Of a DNA stretch of 64,000 nt, positions 56,538 through 64,000 are shown in pieces. The position numbers were made by a program, and so were the translations under genes. How positions within the stretch are numbered: the first letter of the stretch is position 1; each line of letters starts with the position of its first letter. Source of the DNA: Myxococcus flavus (lineage in GTDB: Bacteria > Myxococcota > Myxococcia > Myxococcales > Myxococcaceae); assembly GCF_050038885.1 (NCBI RefSeq), contig NZ_CP143624.1, positions 4,216,001 through 4,280,000 of the forward strand, in the 5' to 3' direction. The notes below the pieces were generated by a model. That model had not been told where the DNA came from and made no database searches. It worked only from the letters and a program-made list of their open reading frames with translations.

Positions 56538-59039
56538 ATGTCGCGCCGCCCATCTGCACCCCTGCGGCCCACGTCCGTGGACGCGCGCGCGCCCGAGGGG
56601 CCTGGCTCCACGGAGAGGGAAGCGGTGTGCCCACCGCCAGTGGCAGACGGCGTGGCGGGGAGAGTCGGGCAGGCCGCCCGCCTTCGCGGGAGCGATGACG
56701 CGGAGGAGCGCCTCGCCTTCCTGGCCAGCGCGGGCGAGCTGCTGTCCTCGTCCCTGGATTCGCGCACGGTGCTCCAGCGGCTCGCGGAGCTGGCGGTGCC
56801 GCTGCTGGCGGACTGGTGCGCGGTGGACGTGCTCACCTCGGACGGGCAGGTGGAGCGTGTCGCCGCCGCGCACCGCGTGCCGGACCGGGTGGCGCTGGTG
56901 CACGAGCTGGCGCGCCTGCACCCCCTGGACCTGACGGCCCCGGGCGGCATCCCGGAGGTGCTGCGCACCGGGAAGGCCGCCCTCCTGCCAGAGGTGCTGG
57001 ACGCGCTGCTGCCGGGGCTGGTGCACACGGAGGCGCAGCTGGCGGTGGCGCGGCGGCTGGGCATCCGGGCGGGGCTCATCGTGCCGTTGCTGGCGCGCGG
57101 CCGCGTCCTGGGCGCGCTGTCGCTGGTGCGCGGCGACGGAGACGGCGTGCCGGGCGCGTCCGACCTGGAGCTGGCGCTGGAGCTGGCCCGGCGCGCCAGC
57201 CTCTCCTTGGACAACGCGCTGCTCTATGCGGAGGCACGCGGCGCGCAGCAGCGCACCGAGCGGCTCCAGGCCGTCACCGCGGCGCTGTCCCGCGCGGCCA
57301 CCGCCGAGGACGTGGCGGAGGCGCTGATGCGCGAGGACCTGCGCCCCGAGGGGCCAGCGCGCGGCGCGGTGCTCGGCATGCTGGAGGATGGGCGCCTCCA
57401 CGTGCTGGGCTCCTTCGGCTATCCGCCGCAGGTGCTCGACAGCCTCCGGGGGCTGTGGGCGGACCAGGTGCCCCTGGTGGAGCAGGCGCTGGCGCAGCTC
57501 GAGCCCCAGTGGTTCTCCTCCCACGAAGCGCTGCTGCGCGCCGCGCCGGAGTCGGCGCGGGGCATCATTGGCGTCATGGGGACGGGCGCGGGGGCCGTGC
57601 TGCCCCTGCGGGTGGAGCACCGCATCCGGGGCTTCCTGGTGTTCGCGTGGGACGCGCCGCAGGTGTTCCCCGCGGAGGAGCGCGGGCACCTGGCCTCGCT
57701 GGCGCAGCAGTGCGCGCAGGCGCTGGAGCGCGCGGCGCTGTACGAGGCGCTGCGCGAGCGCGGCGGGAAGCTGCACCTGGCGCTGGAGGCCGGCAAGGAG
57801 GCCGAGGAGCGGCTCTTCTTCCTGCTGGAGGCGAGCCGCGCCCTGGCCGAGCACCTGGACGACGTGGAGTGGACGCTGGAGCAACTGGCGCGGGTGGCCG
57901 CGCGGAACGTGGCCACCTACTGCCTGGTGGAGCTGGTGGGCGCGGACGGCGTGCTCCGGTGCGTGGCCGCGTCCCATCGCGAGCCGGAGCGGGACGTGTC
58001 GGTGCTGGCGTCGCTGTCGCCGTCCTGGGTGGAGGGCACGCTGAATCCGGCGCGCGAGTGCTTCCTGTCGGGCGAGACGCGCTTCCTGCCGGAGGTGGGC
58101 CCGGCGCTGCGCGAGCGCATGTATCAGGGGCCCGAGCACCGCGCGTTCCTGGAGGCCCTCAACCCGCACTCGGTGCTCGCGGTGCCGGTGCACACGCGCG
58201 GGCGCACGCTGGGCGTCATCACGCTGGGCACCTCGGCGCCCTGCCGCAGGCTGGTCACCGCCGACGTGGCCATGGCGGAGGAGCTGGCGCGGCGCGTGGC
58301 GGTGGCGCTGGAGAACGCGTCGCTCTACCGGGACGCGCAGGCCGCGGTGCGCCTGCGCGACGAGTTCCTCTCCGTGGCCAGCCACGAGCTGAAGACGCCG
58401 CTCACCAGCCTCAAGCTGCAGCACGGCCTCATCGACCGCGCCATGGGCGAGGACTGCCGGGAGAAGGTGCAGCCCCGGCTGGCCACGGCCATGCGGCAGG
58501 TGCAGCGGCTGAGCGCGCTGGTGGAAAGCCTGCTGGACGTCAGCCGGATTTCGCTGGGGCGGCTGGCGCTGGAGCCGTCGGACGTGGATCTGGGGCAGGC
58601 GGTGCGCGACGCCGTGGACCGGCTGGAGGAGGTGTTCACCCAGGCGGGGTGTCCGGTGCGCGTGGAGGTGCCGGGCCCGCTGCCGGGCCGGTGGGATTCG
58701 CTGCGGCTGGACCAGGTGCTGGTGAACCTGCTGACCAACGCGGCCAAGTACGGCGCGGGCCGGCCCGTCCTGGTGGAGGCGTCCTCCGACGGCGAGGAGT
58801 CGGTGCGGGTGTCGGTGCGCGACGAGGGCATCGGCATCGCCGCGGAGGACCTGCCGCGCCTGTTCGGCCGCTTCGAGCGCGCGGTTTCCGACAGGCACTA
58901 CGGCGGCCTGGGCCTGGGGCTCTACATCAGCCGACAGATTGTCGACGCCATGGGTGGGCGTATCGAGGTGGAGAGCCAGCCCGGCGCGGGCTCCATCTTC
59001 ACGGTCCGTCTGCCTCGCGGCGGCCCCGGGGCTCGCTGA
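56538..59039 (+). CDS. GAF-domain sensor histidine kinase
   Basis: An 833-residue cytoplasmic kinase. Three GAF-like domains fill most of the protein (about residues 60-230, 240-410 and 425-605; for example VLQRLAELAVPLLADWCAVDVLTSDGQ and VARNVATYCLVELVGADGVLRCVAASHR). HisKA has His616 in SVASHELKTPLTSLKLQHGLI, and HATPase follows with LTNAAKYGAGRP, DEGIGIAAEDL and YGGLGLGLYI. No receiver is attached; the stand-alone and hybrid receivers of the island are likely targets. The downstream ABC gene begins about 80 bp on. Confidence 0.92.
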   Translation: MSRRPSAPLRPTSVDARAPEGPGSTEREAVCPPPVADGVAGRVGQAARLRGSDDAEERLAFLASAGELLSSSLDSRTVLQRLAELAVPLLADWCAVDVLTSDGQVERVAAAHRVPDRVALVHELARLHPLDLTAPGGIPEVLRTGKAALLPEVLDALLPGLVHTEAQLAVARRLGIRAGLIVPLLARGRVLGALSLVRGDGDGVPGASDLELALELARRASLSLDNALLYAEARGAQQRTERLQAVTAALSRAATAEDVAEALMREDLRPEGPARGAVLGMLEDGRLHVLGSFGYPPQVLDSLRGLWADQVPLVEQALAQLEPQWFSSHEALLRAAPESARGIIGVMGTGAGAVLPLRVEHRIRGFLVFAWDAPQVFPAEERGHLASLAQQCAQALERAALYEALRERGGKLHLALEAGKEAEERLFFLLEASRALAEHLDDVEWTLEQLARVAARNVATYCLVELVGADGVLRCVAASHREPERDVSVLASLSPSWVEGTLNPARECFLSGETRFLPEVGPALRERMYQGPEHRAFLEALNPHSVLAVPVHTRGRTLGVITLGTSAPCRRLVTADVAMAEELARRVAVALENASLYRDAQAAVRLRDEFLSVASHELKTPLTSLKLQHGLIDRAMGEDCREKVQPRLATAMRQVQRLSALVESLLDVSRISLGRLALEPSDVDLGQAVRDAVDRLEEVFTQAGCPVRVEVPGPLPGRWDSLRLDQVLVNLLTNAAKYGAGRPVLVEASSDGEESVRVSVRDEGIGIAAEDLPRLFGRFERAVSDRHYGGLGLGLYISRQIVDAMGGRIEVESQPGAGSIFTVRLPRGGPGAR

Positions 59040-59120
59040 GCGGGTCGCGGCCCGCGTCGGGAAGTCGTCAGCGTGCAGGTAACGCGTGCCTGGCGCGCGG
59101 GCCACGGCACAATGCGCGCC

Positions 59121-59909
59121 ATGGTGACTTCAGGGACGGGGCCCGGCGCGCCGGGAAGGGCCGGGGTGCCCCAGGTGCTGTCGGTGGCGAACCTGCGCAA
59201 GGCGTATGGCGACAAGGCCGCGGTGGACGGGGTCTCGTTCGAGGTGAAGCGGGGCGAGATTGTCGGGCTGCTGGGGCCCAACGGCGCGGGCAAGACGACG
59301 ACCATCAACATGGTGCTCGGCGTGCTCGAGCCCACCGCCGGCACCATCCACATCGAGCGGTTGAATCTGGCGGCGCAGCGCTCCGCCGCGCTGGAGCTGA
59401 CGAACTTCGCCGCCGTGTACTCCCCGCTGCCCGGAAACCTCAGCGTGTACCAGAACCTGCGCGTCTTCGGCCTCATCTACGGGGTGAAGGACCTGGGGGC
59501 ACGCATCGCGGAGCTGCTGGAGCAGTTCGACCTGGTGGAGTACCGCGACGTGAAGTGCGGCGTGCTGTCCTCGGGAGAGCAGACCCGCGTGGCGCTGGCG
59601 AAGGCGATGCTCAACCGTCCGCACCTGCTGCTGCTGGACGAGCCCACCGCGTCGCTGGACCCCGCGACGGCGCGGGACCTGCGCGCCCGCATCCGTGAGT
59701 TCGCCGCGCAGGGCACCGGCGGCGTGCTGTGGACGTCCCACAACATGTACGAGGTGGAAGAGGTCTGCGACCGCGTGCTCTTCCTGTCGCACGGCAAGGT
59801 GCTGCTGGAGGGGGACCCGCGGTCGCTGCCCCGCGAGCACGGGCAGCCTTCGCTCGAGGAGCTCTTCATCACCGTGGCGCGCGAGCCGCTCGCGCTGGAG
59901 CGGAGCTGA
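59121..59909 (+). CDS. ABC transporter ATP-binding protein
   Basis: A 262-residue ABC ATPase of the multidrug/ABC-2 group. Walker A is GPNGAGKTT, the signature is LSSGEQTRVALA (a LSGGQ variant), and Walker B is LLLLDEPTASLDP, followed by the switch His in TSHNMYEV. Gln in the Q-loop region falls near NFAAVYSPLPGNL. It energises the permease encoded two bases downstream. An in-frame Met at 59112 is an alternative start. It could export a lipid, a drug or a signal; substrate unknown. Confidence 0.92.
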   Translation: MVTSGTGPGAPGRAGVPQVLSVANLRKAYGDKAAVDGVSFEVKRGEIVGLLGPNGAGKTTTINMVLGVLEPTAGTIHIERLNLAAQRSAALELTNFAAVYSPLPGNLSVYQNLRVFGLIYGVKDLGARIAELLEQFDLVEYRDVKCGVLSSGEQTRVALAKAMLNRPHLLLLDEPTASLDPATARDLRARIREFAAQGTGGVLWTSHNMYEVEEVCDRVLFLSHGKVLLEGDPRSLPREHGQPSLEELFITVAREPLALERS

Positions 59910-59911
59910 CC

Positions 59912-60715
59912 ATGCGAATCCACCGCGCCGCCGCCGTCGCGCTCCGTCACTACTACCTGCTGCGCGGCAGTCTCGCGCGCTTCCTGCCGCTCTTCGCCTG
60001 GGTGGCCATCGACATGGTGCTGTGGGGCTTCATGAGCCGCTACCTCAACACCGTCACCTCGCAGGCGTACAACTTCGTCCCGGCGCTGCTGGGCGCGGTT
60101 CTCCTGTGGGACTTCTTCATCCGCGTCATGCAGGGCGTGACGATGGTGTTCTTCGAGGACGTGTGGTCGCGCAACTTCCTCAACATGTTCGCGTCCCCGC
60201 TCTCCATCTCCGAGTACCTGGGCGGACTGGTGCTCTCCAGCATCGCCACCAGCACCATTGGCCTGCTGGTGATGCTCGTGCTGGCCAGCGCCGTCTTCGG
60301 CCTGTCCTTCGCCGTGTACGGCGTGCTCTTCGTGCCCTTCCTGCTGGTGCTGTTCCTGTTCGGCATCGCGCTGGGCATCTTCGGCTGCGCGCTGGTGCTG
60401 CGGCTGGGGCCGGCGTCGGAGTGGTTCGTCTGGCCCATCCCCGCGCTGCTGTCGCCCTTCGCTGGCGTCTTCTATCCCCTATCCACGCTGCCCGCGTGGA
60501 TGCAGATCATCTCCCACGTCCTGCCACCCTCGTACGTGTTCGAGGGTATGCGGGCGCTCGCCGCGGGTGGCACGTTCCAGGTGTCGACGTTGCTATGGGG
60601 CGGAGGGCTGGCCGTGGTGGAAATCCTGCTCGCATGTGCCTTCTTCACGCGGGTTCACCGACAGGCCGTGCGCACCGGACTCATCGCGCGATACAGCGCC
60701 GAAAGTGTGAGCTGA
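59912..60715 (+). CDS. ABC-2 type permease
   Basis: A 267-residue integral membrane protein with six hydrophobic segments, as ABC-2 permeases have. FFEDVWSRNFLNMFASPLSISEYLGGLVLSS in the first third and FAGVFYPLSTLPAWMQIISHVLPPSYVFEGMRAL in the last third are ABC-2 signatures. Translation is coupled to the ATPase gene, whose stop lies two bases upstream. The pair is probably an exporter of the drug- or polysaccharide-type (YadGH-like). Confidence 0.9.
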   Translation: MRIHRAAAVALRHYYLLRGSLARFLPLFAWVAIDMVLWGFMSRYLNTVTSQAYNFVPALLGAVLLWDFFIRVMQGVTMVFFEDVWSRNFLNMFASPLSISEYLGGLVLSSIATSTIGLLVMLVLASAVFGLSFAVYGVLFVPFLLVLFLFGIALGIFGCALVLRLGPASEWFVWPIPALLSPFAGVFYPLSTLPAWMQIISHVLPPSYVFEGMRALAAGGTFQVSTLLWGGGLAVVEILLACAFFTRVHRQAVRTGLIARYSAESVS

Positions 60716-60975
60716 CAGCGCACGTTTTCATTGTCGTTGTTGCGCGGCGCGCCACCTCGCTTCGTGGGTGGCCGGAGTGACGCGGGGTGGGTCTCTTCTT
60801 CGCAGTGCCGATATCCGCGGGGGGCTGAGTCCTGGGCGAGCCGCGCGGGCGGTGCCAGGCGCGGGACCTTGACCGCTGCCTGGCGATGCCGTGCACGCGG
60901 GGTGAAGGAGGCTCGTCGCGGGAGGAGGCCCGGCGCGGTTGGCGGTACTCGTACCCCCGTACCTGGAGCGTAACG

Positions 60976-61536
60976 ATGCGAAGCCTCAAACTTGTTTTCT
61001 CGTCCGCGGTGGCGGTGGCCCTGTGCTCCTTGCTCGCGGGTGGTTGTGGTGGTCCGCCGGCGAGCGACGACTCCCCTGACACGCAGGTCCCGCAGAGCGG
61101 GGGCCTGGGTGGCAAGGCGGGCGATGGCGTGACGTCCGGCGAGGGCGAACCGTCCTACGACGAGGCCACGCCGGGCAAGATCACCATCTGCCACTACCCG
61201 CCGGGCAACCCGGCCAACGCCCACACCCTGTCGGTGGGCGCGCCGGCCTGGCCCGCGCACGAGCGGCATGGCGACACGCTGGGCCCGTGTGAGTGGAGCG
61301 GTGAGCCGGACGCGGGCAGCGGCGAGGAGCCGGGCGGCGAGGCGCCGGGTGGCGAGGAGCCGGGTGGCGAGGAGCCGGGTGGTGAGGAGCCGGGTGGTGA
61401 GGAGCCGGGTGGCGGCGAGCCGGACGGGGGCGCTCCGACGTGCGCGCCCATTGGTGAGACCTGTGGTGATGAGGCCTCCTGCTGCTTCGGCCTGATGTGC
61501 GGTGTCGACGGCTTCTGTGAGCCCATCATCGGCTGA
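60976..61536 (+). CDS. Lipoprotein with acidic GGEEP repeats and a small Cys-rich end
   Basis: A 186-residue predicted lipoprotein. The signal ends at LLAGGC (lipobox). Residues about 60-105 (KITICHYPPGNPANAHTLSVG) hold a small conserved-looking segment with Cys and His. Then come four to six copies of GGEEP or GGEAP, a flexible acidic spacer, and a Cys-rich end (CAPIGETCGDEASCCFGLMCG and CEPIIG). GGAG lies nine bases before the ATG. The segment resembles extracellular Cys-rich knottin-like domains. Its last 18 bases are the start of a 126-bp repeat that is present three times. Confidence 0.82.
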   Translation: MRSLKLVFSSAVAVALCSLLAGGCGGPPASDDSPDTQVPQSGGLGGKAGDGVTSGEGEPSYDEATPGKITICHYPPGNPANAHTLSVGAPAWPAHERHGDTLGPCEWSGEPDAGSGEEPGGEAPGGEEPGGEEPGGEEPGGEEPGGGEPDGGAPTCAPIGETCGDEASCCFGLMCGVDGFCEPIIG

Positions 61537-61897
61537 GGAAGCGTCGACGGCGTGCCTCCCTGCCTCGCCCCGGGCAGGGAGGCACCGCCCTTCGGGTGCC
61601 ATGCCCGAGGATAGTGCGGCAAGGAGACGCTGGGCGCCGCATACGTGAGCCCATCGTCGGCTGGGGGAGCCGGTGTTGCGCCTCTCTGTCTCGGCCCGGG
61701 CAGGGAGGCACCGCTGCTCGGGCTCTGCGCCCGAGGACGGTGGGGCGGGGGGACGTTGAGCGGTGCACGCGTGAGCCCATCGTCGGCTGGGCGGCCGGTG
61801 GTGCGCTTCCCCGCCTCGGCCCGGGCAGGGAGGCCCCGCTGCTCGGGCTCTGCGCCCGAGGACGGTAGGGCAGGGGGACGTTGAGCGCCGCACACGT
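61519..61897 (+). repeat. Three tandem ~126-bp repeats carrying the lipoprotein's 3' end and terminator
   Basis: Copies begin at 61519, 61647 and 61773 (periods 128 and 126), each with GAGCCCATC(A/G)TCGGCTG near its start. The first contains the real end of the lipoprotein gene (TGA at 61534-61536). The second and third have TGG in place of the TGA. Each copy has the dyad CGGGCAGGGAGG... and a CTCGGGC/GCCCGAG hairpin at its end. This appears to be tandem amplification of a gene end plus terminator. Confidence 0.9.
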
Positions 61898-62233
61898 GTG
61901 CGCGCTCCGTTCCGCGGCGCGACCTGCTCCGCGCGCGGATGGAAACTTCCGCCGCATGACGCTTGGACCGCGTGCGTGCTCCGGCCAACACCGCGGCCGT
62001 TGCGCGTTCGACGCACGCTCGGAAGGGGCCTCGCGAGCCGTGTCGCCGCGTCGTTAGGGTTTCCAGGCCGCTGGCGGTTGCCCGTGTACGAAAGGAGGGG
62101 GACTTCGGAGCGCCATCGCGCGCGTTCCGCACGGTGCCGTCACAGCTCCAACTCTCTTTCGCGCTTGCTCGCGCGCGGTGTCGGCCTCGTGCTTCGTGGG
62201 GCGGAAACCGGCTGCGCGGAGGACTGCACCTCC
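61537..62233. other. Long intergenic region
   Basis: 697 bp that includes the repeats (to 61897) and then 336 bp leading to the pseudokinase gene. The second part holds a CACACGTGTG palindrome near 61891 and the presumed promoter. Open frames on the minus strand are shadows of the repeats. No other gene was seen. Confidence 0.5.
61552..61585 (+). terminator. Perfect 13-bp hairpin terminator of the lipoprotein gene
   Basis: GTGCCTCCCTGCC at 61552-61564 pairs exactly with GGCAGGGAGGCAC at 61573-61585, with an eight-base loop, 15 bases after the stop. The second and third repeat copies hold decayed versions. Confidence 0.75.
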
Positions 62234-63295
62234 ATGTCCCGGATGGACCTCACCACCTCCGTCCCCGTGTTTGCTCCGGCCCTCGGGTCCCCCTGTGGCT
62301 GTGTGCCCGCGCACGCGCGCCCCTGTGCATGTCCGGCCCGGGCGCGGCCGTACGCCGTGGAGGGCGCGCCCCGCTTCCTGATGCCTGCCGCCGCGGAGGC
62401 GCGAGGCCCTTCCGGTGCGGCCTCGCTGGTGGGCCAGCAGTTCGGGCACTTCCGGCTGCTGCGCGAGCTGGGCCGCGGCAGCCTGGGCACGGTGCTGCTC
62501 GCGGAGCATGCGCTCATCCAGAAGCGGGTGGCCATCCAGGTGCTGCACGCGCACGTGACGTGGGACGCGGCCCGGGTGGCGCGCTTCCTCTCCGAGGCGC
62601 GCACCTTGACGCTCATCCAGCACCCGAACGTCGTTTCGCTGTACGACCTGGGCCTGCGCGAGGGGCGTCCCTACCTCGTCAGGGAGTACCTGGAAGGGCA
62701 GAGCCTCGCCTCCTTCGCGCAGGGGCCGCTGGCGCCCGCGCTGGTGGTGGACCTGCTGTGCCAGGTGTGTGACGCGCTGGCGGCCGCGCATGCGCATGGC
62801 ATCGCCCACGGCAGCCTCCAGCCCGCCAACGTCTTCCTCGTCCCCGACGCACTGGGACGCCAGCACGTGAAGCTGCTGGATTTCGGCATCGCCAGGCTGC
62901 TCCCGCCGTTCGAAGGCGCGGCGACGGACGCGCTCGACACGCCGGCATCCGCCGCTGGCGACGACACGTCGCGGGCCCTGCGCGCCGACCTCCATGCCGT
63001 CGGGGAGCTGGGGGCCCTGCTCGCCACCGGCCGCGCGTCCGCTCTCGGGGGCGCGGCGGAGGACGCCCTGCCGGGCCCTGCGCGGCGAGCGCCGTCAGCT
63101 CCCCGGGACATGCCCTCGGCGCTGTCACGCGTGCTGCTCAAGGCCATGGCACGCCGCCCGGCGGAGCGCTACGCCAGCGCGGGTGCGCTCCGGGACGCCC
63201 TGCAGGCGTCGCTGGCGCTCGACGGGGCCGCGGTGGGCCTGGGCCCCGCCAGCCTCCAGCGGCGCGTGGGCTGGGACGCGCCCGCCTCCAGGTAG
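62234..63295 (+). CDS. Protein-kinase-fold protein lacking two catalytic residues (putative pseudokinase)
   Basis: A 353-residue protein with a Ser/Thr-kinase-like fold after a Cys/Pro/Arg-rich N-terminus of about 65 residues. The Gly loop is GRGSLGTV (80-87). The ATP-binding Lys of VAxK is Gln102 (VAIQVL). The alpha-C Glu is present (FLSEAR, Glu121). The HRDxxxxN loop is HGSLQPAN (192-199), where Asp is replaced by Ser194 but Asn199 remains. DFG is intact (216-218). Loss of both Lys and Asp argues for a binding or scaffolding protein. The start at 62234 has GGAGG; the Met at 62381 would remove the Cys-rich end. It resembles the PknB-like kinases abundant in myxobacteria. Confidence 0.87.
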   Translation: MSRMDLTTSVPVFAPALGSPCGCVPAHARPCACPARARPYAVEGAPRFLMPAAAEARGPSGAASLVGQQFGHFRLLRELGRGSLGTVLLAEHALIQKRVAIQVLHAHVTWDAARVARFLSEARTLTLIQHPNVVSLYDLGLREGRPYLVREYLEGQSLASFAQGPLAPALVVDLLCQVCDALAAAHAHGIAHGSLQPANVFLVPDALGRQHVKLLDFGIARLLPPFEGAATDALDTPASAAGDDTSRALRADLHAVGELGALLATGRASALGGAAEDALPGPARRAPSAPRDMPSALSRVLLKAMARRPAERYASAGALRDALQASLALDGAAVGLGPASLQRRVGWDAPASR

Positions 63296-63370
63296 AGCGG
63301 CCTGGCTGTCGCCGTGAGGCGACATGCCTTGCGTCTGGCGAGGCCCTCCTCGTTAATCCACCTCGTTCCC

Positions 63371-64000
63371 ATGGCTTCGGACTCCGACGACAAGCTTCCT
63401 CCCCAGGGGCGCTTCAACCGCCTGCGCAAGCTGGCGGGCCTCTCCATGCAGGTGGGCACGGACGTGCTCAAGAGCGGCGCGAAGCGCCTGGCCGGCGGCG
63501 CGCCCGACATGCTCAGCAAGGAGGCCGCCGAGAAGCTGGTCTCCACCCTGGGCGAGCTCAAGGGCGCCGCCATGAAGCTGGGGCAGGCCGTGTCCATGGA
63601 CCCTGACCTGCTCACCCCCGAGGTGCGCCAGGTGCTGGCGCGGCTGCAGAACCAGGCGCCCGCGATGTCCTACGCGCAGGTGGCCCGCGTGGTGGAGGAG
63701 GAGCTGGGCGCGCCGCCGGAGTCGCTGTTCCGCGAGTTCAGCCAGCAGCCGCTGGCCGCCGCGTCGCTGGGGCAGGTGCACCGCGCGGTGCTGGAGGACG
63801 GGAGGGCGGTGGCGGTGAAGGTGCAGTACCCCGGCATCGACGCGTCCCTGGCCCAGGACATGCAGAACCTGGAGCTGGTGTCGAAGACGGCGTCGAAGGT
63901 GCTGCGCGTGTCCAACGCCGCCGCCTACTTCCACGAGTTCCGCGACGAGATGCTGCTGGAGCTGGACTACCACCGCGAGGCCGAGCTGGCGCAGGGCTTC
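63371..64000 (+). CDS. AarF/UbiB/ABC1-type kinase-like protein (partial)
   Basis: The first 210 codons of a gene that runs off the window. Family landmarks: KLGQ at residues 69-72 (the KxGQ motif that inhibits protein-kinase activity), AAASLGQVHRA at 129-139 (the A-rich loop replacing the usual Gly loop), AVAVKVQYPG with Lys150, and ELDYHREAELAQGF at the edge. UbiB/Coq8 members are ATPases linked to ubiquinone or isoprenoid lipid metabolism. It lies 75 bp downstream of the kinase-fold gene, on the same strand. Confidence 0.92.
   Translation, partial: MASDSDDKLPPQGRFNRLRKLAGLSMQVGTDVLKSGAKRLAGGAPDMLSKEAAEKLVSTLGELKGAAMKLGQAVSMDPDLLTPEVRQVLARLQNQAPAMSYAQVARVVEEELGAPPESLFREFSQQPLAAASLGQVHRAVLEDGRAVAVKVQYPGIDASLAQDMQNLELVSKTASKVLRVSNAAAYFHEFRDEMLLELDYHREAELAQGF

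Noticed and set aside
60655..62016. A 453-codon minus-strand frame covering the lipoprotein and the tandem repeats, with internal repeats
   Set aside because: The protein repeats (SRRWAH and similar) only reflect the complement of the 126-bp DNA repeats; no start site or domain.

Overview
The window is a high-GC chromosome segment with long codon-biased genes, many small lipoproteins, one-component regulators and very large sensor kinases. This is the style of a myxobacterium. The cluster at 10253-12441 matches the cittilin RiPP genes known from Myxococcus xanthus, so Myxococcus (M. xanthus or a close relative) is the best guess. No rRNA, tRNA, CRISPR array, IS element, prophage or attachment site was recognised.

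Layout. 1-10290 is a mosaic of small metabolic and stress genes: a partial HTH/Zn-ribbon regulator, two tandem SRPBCC proteins, lipoproteins, an aldo/keto reductase, a secreted zincin protease, a DGPF-protein/ECF42-type sigma pair with a candidate autoregulated promoter, and two divergent LysR pairs (with a Tat-signal SDR and with a GST). 10253-12441 (minus) is the three-gene cittilin-type operon: a 27-codon precursor ending in Tyr-Ile-Tyr-Tyr, a P450 and a methyltransferase. 12668-16345 (minus) is an iron-siderophore ABC uptake operon with an upstream Fur-box-like site. 16564-36758 is a run of hydrolases, oxidoreductases, secreted proteins or lipoproteins and regulators. It includes a beta-helix protein, an ELWxxDGT-repeat protein, a thiolase, an MpaB-type oxygenase, an NmrA/SnoaL operon facing an AraC regulator, and two frameshifted genes. 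36865-43034 holds an AtoE-type transporter, an FUSC-family membrane protein, a PAS histidine kinase and an AraC regulator.

43104-59039 (plus) is a signalling island. In order it encodes a DUF3703 protein, a double-domain KaiC/RAD55-like ATPase, a stand-alone receiver, an unknown protein, a 2151-residue poly-HAMP hybrid kinase with three receivers, CheR, a CheB-like protein lacking the usual catalytic Ser, a receiver-PAS protein, a small HTH-like protein, two DUF5985 membrane proteins and a GAF histidine kinase. Four-base start/stop overlaps link the central genes. No chemoreceptor, CheA or CheW is present, so CheR and the CheB-like protein probably serve the large kinase rather than a chemotaxis array. 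An ABC exporter pair, a lipoprotein whose 3' end is tandemly triplicated, a kinase-fold protein lacking two catalytic residues, and the start of an AarF/UbiB kinase finish the window.

Most convergent gene pairs are separated by strong GC-rich inverted repeats that lack a long U-tract; these are annotated as terminators. All functional calls come from reading motifs in the translated sequence; no database search was run.
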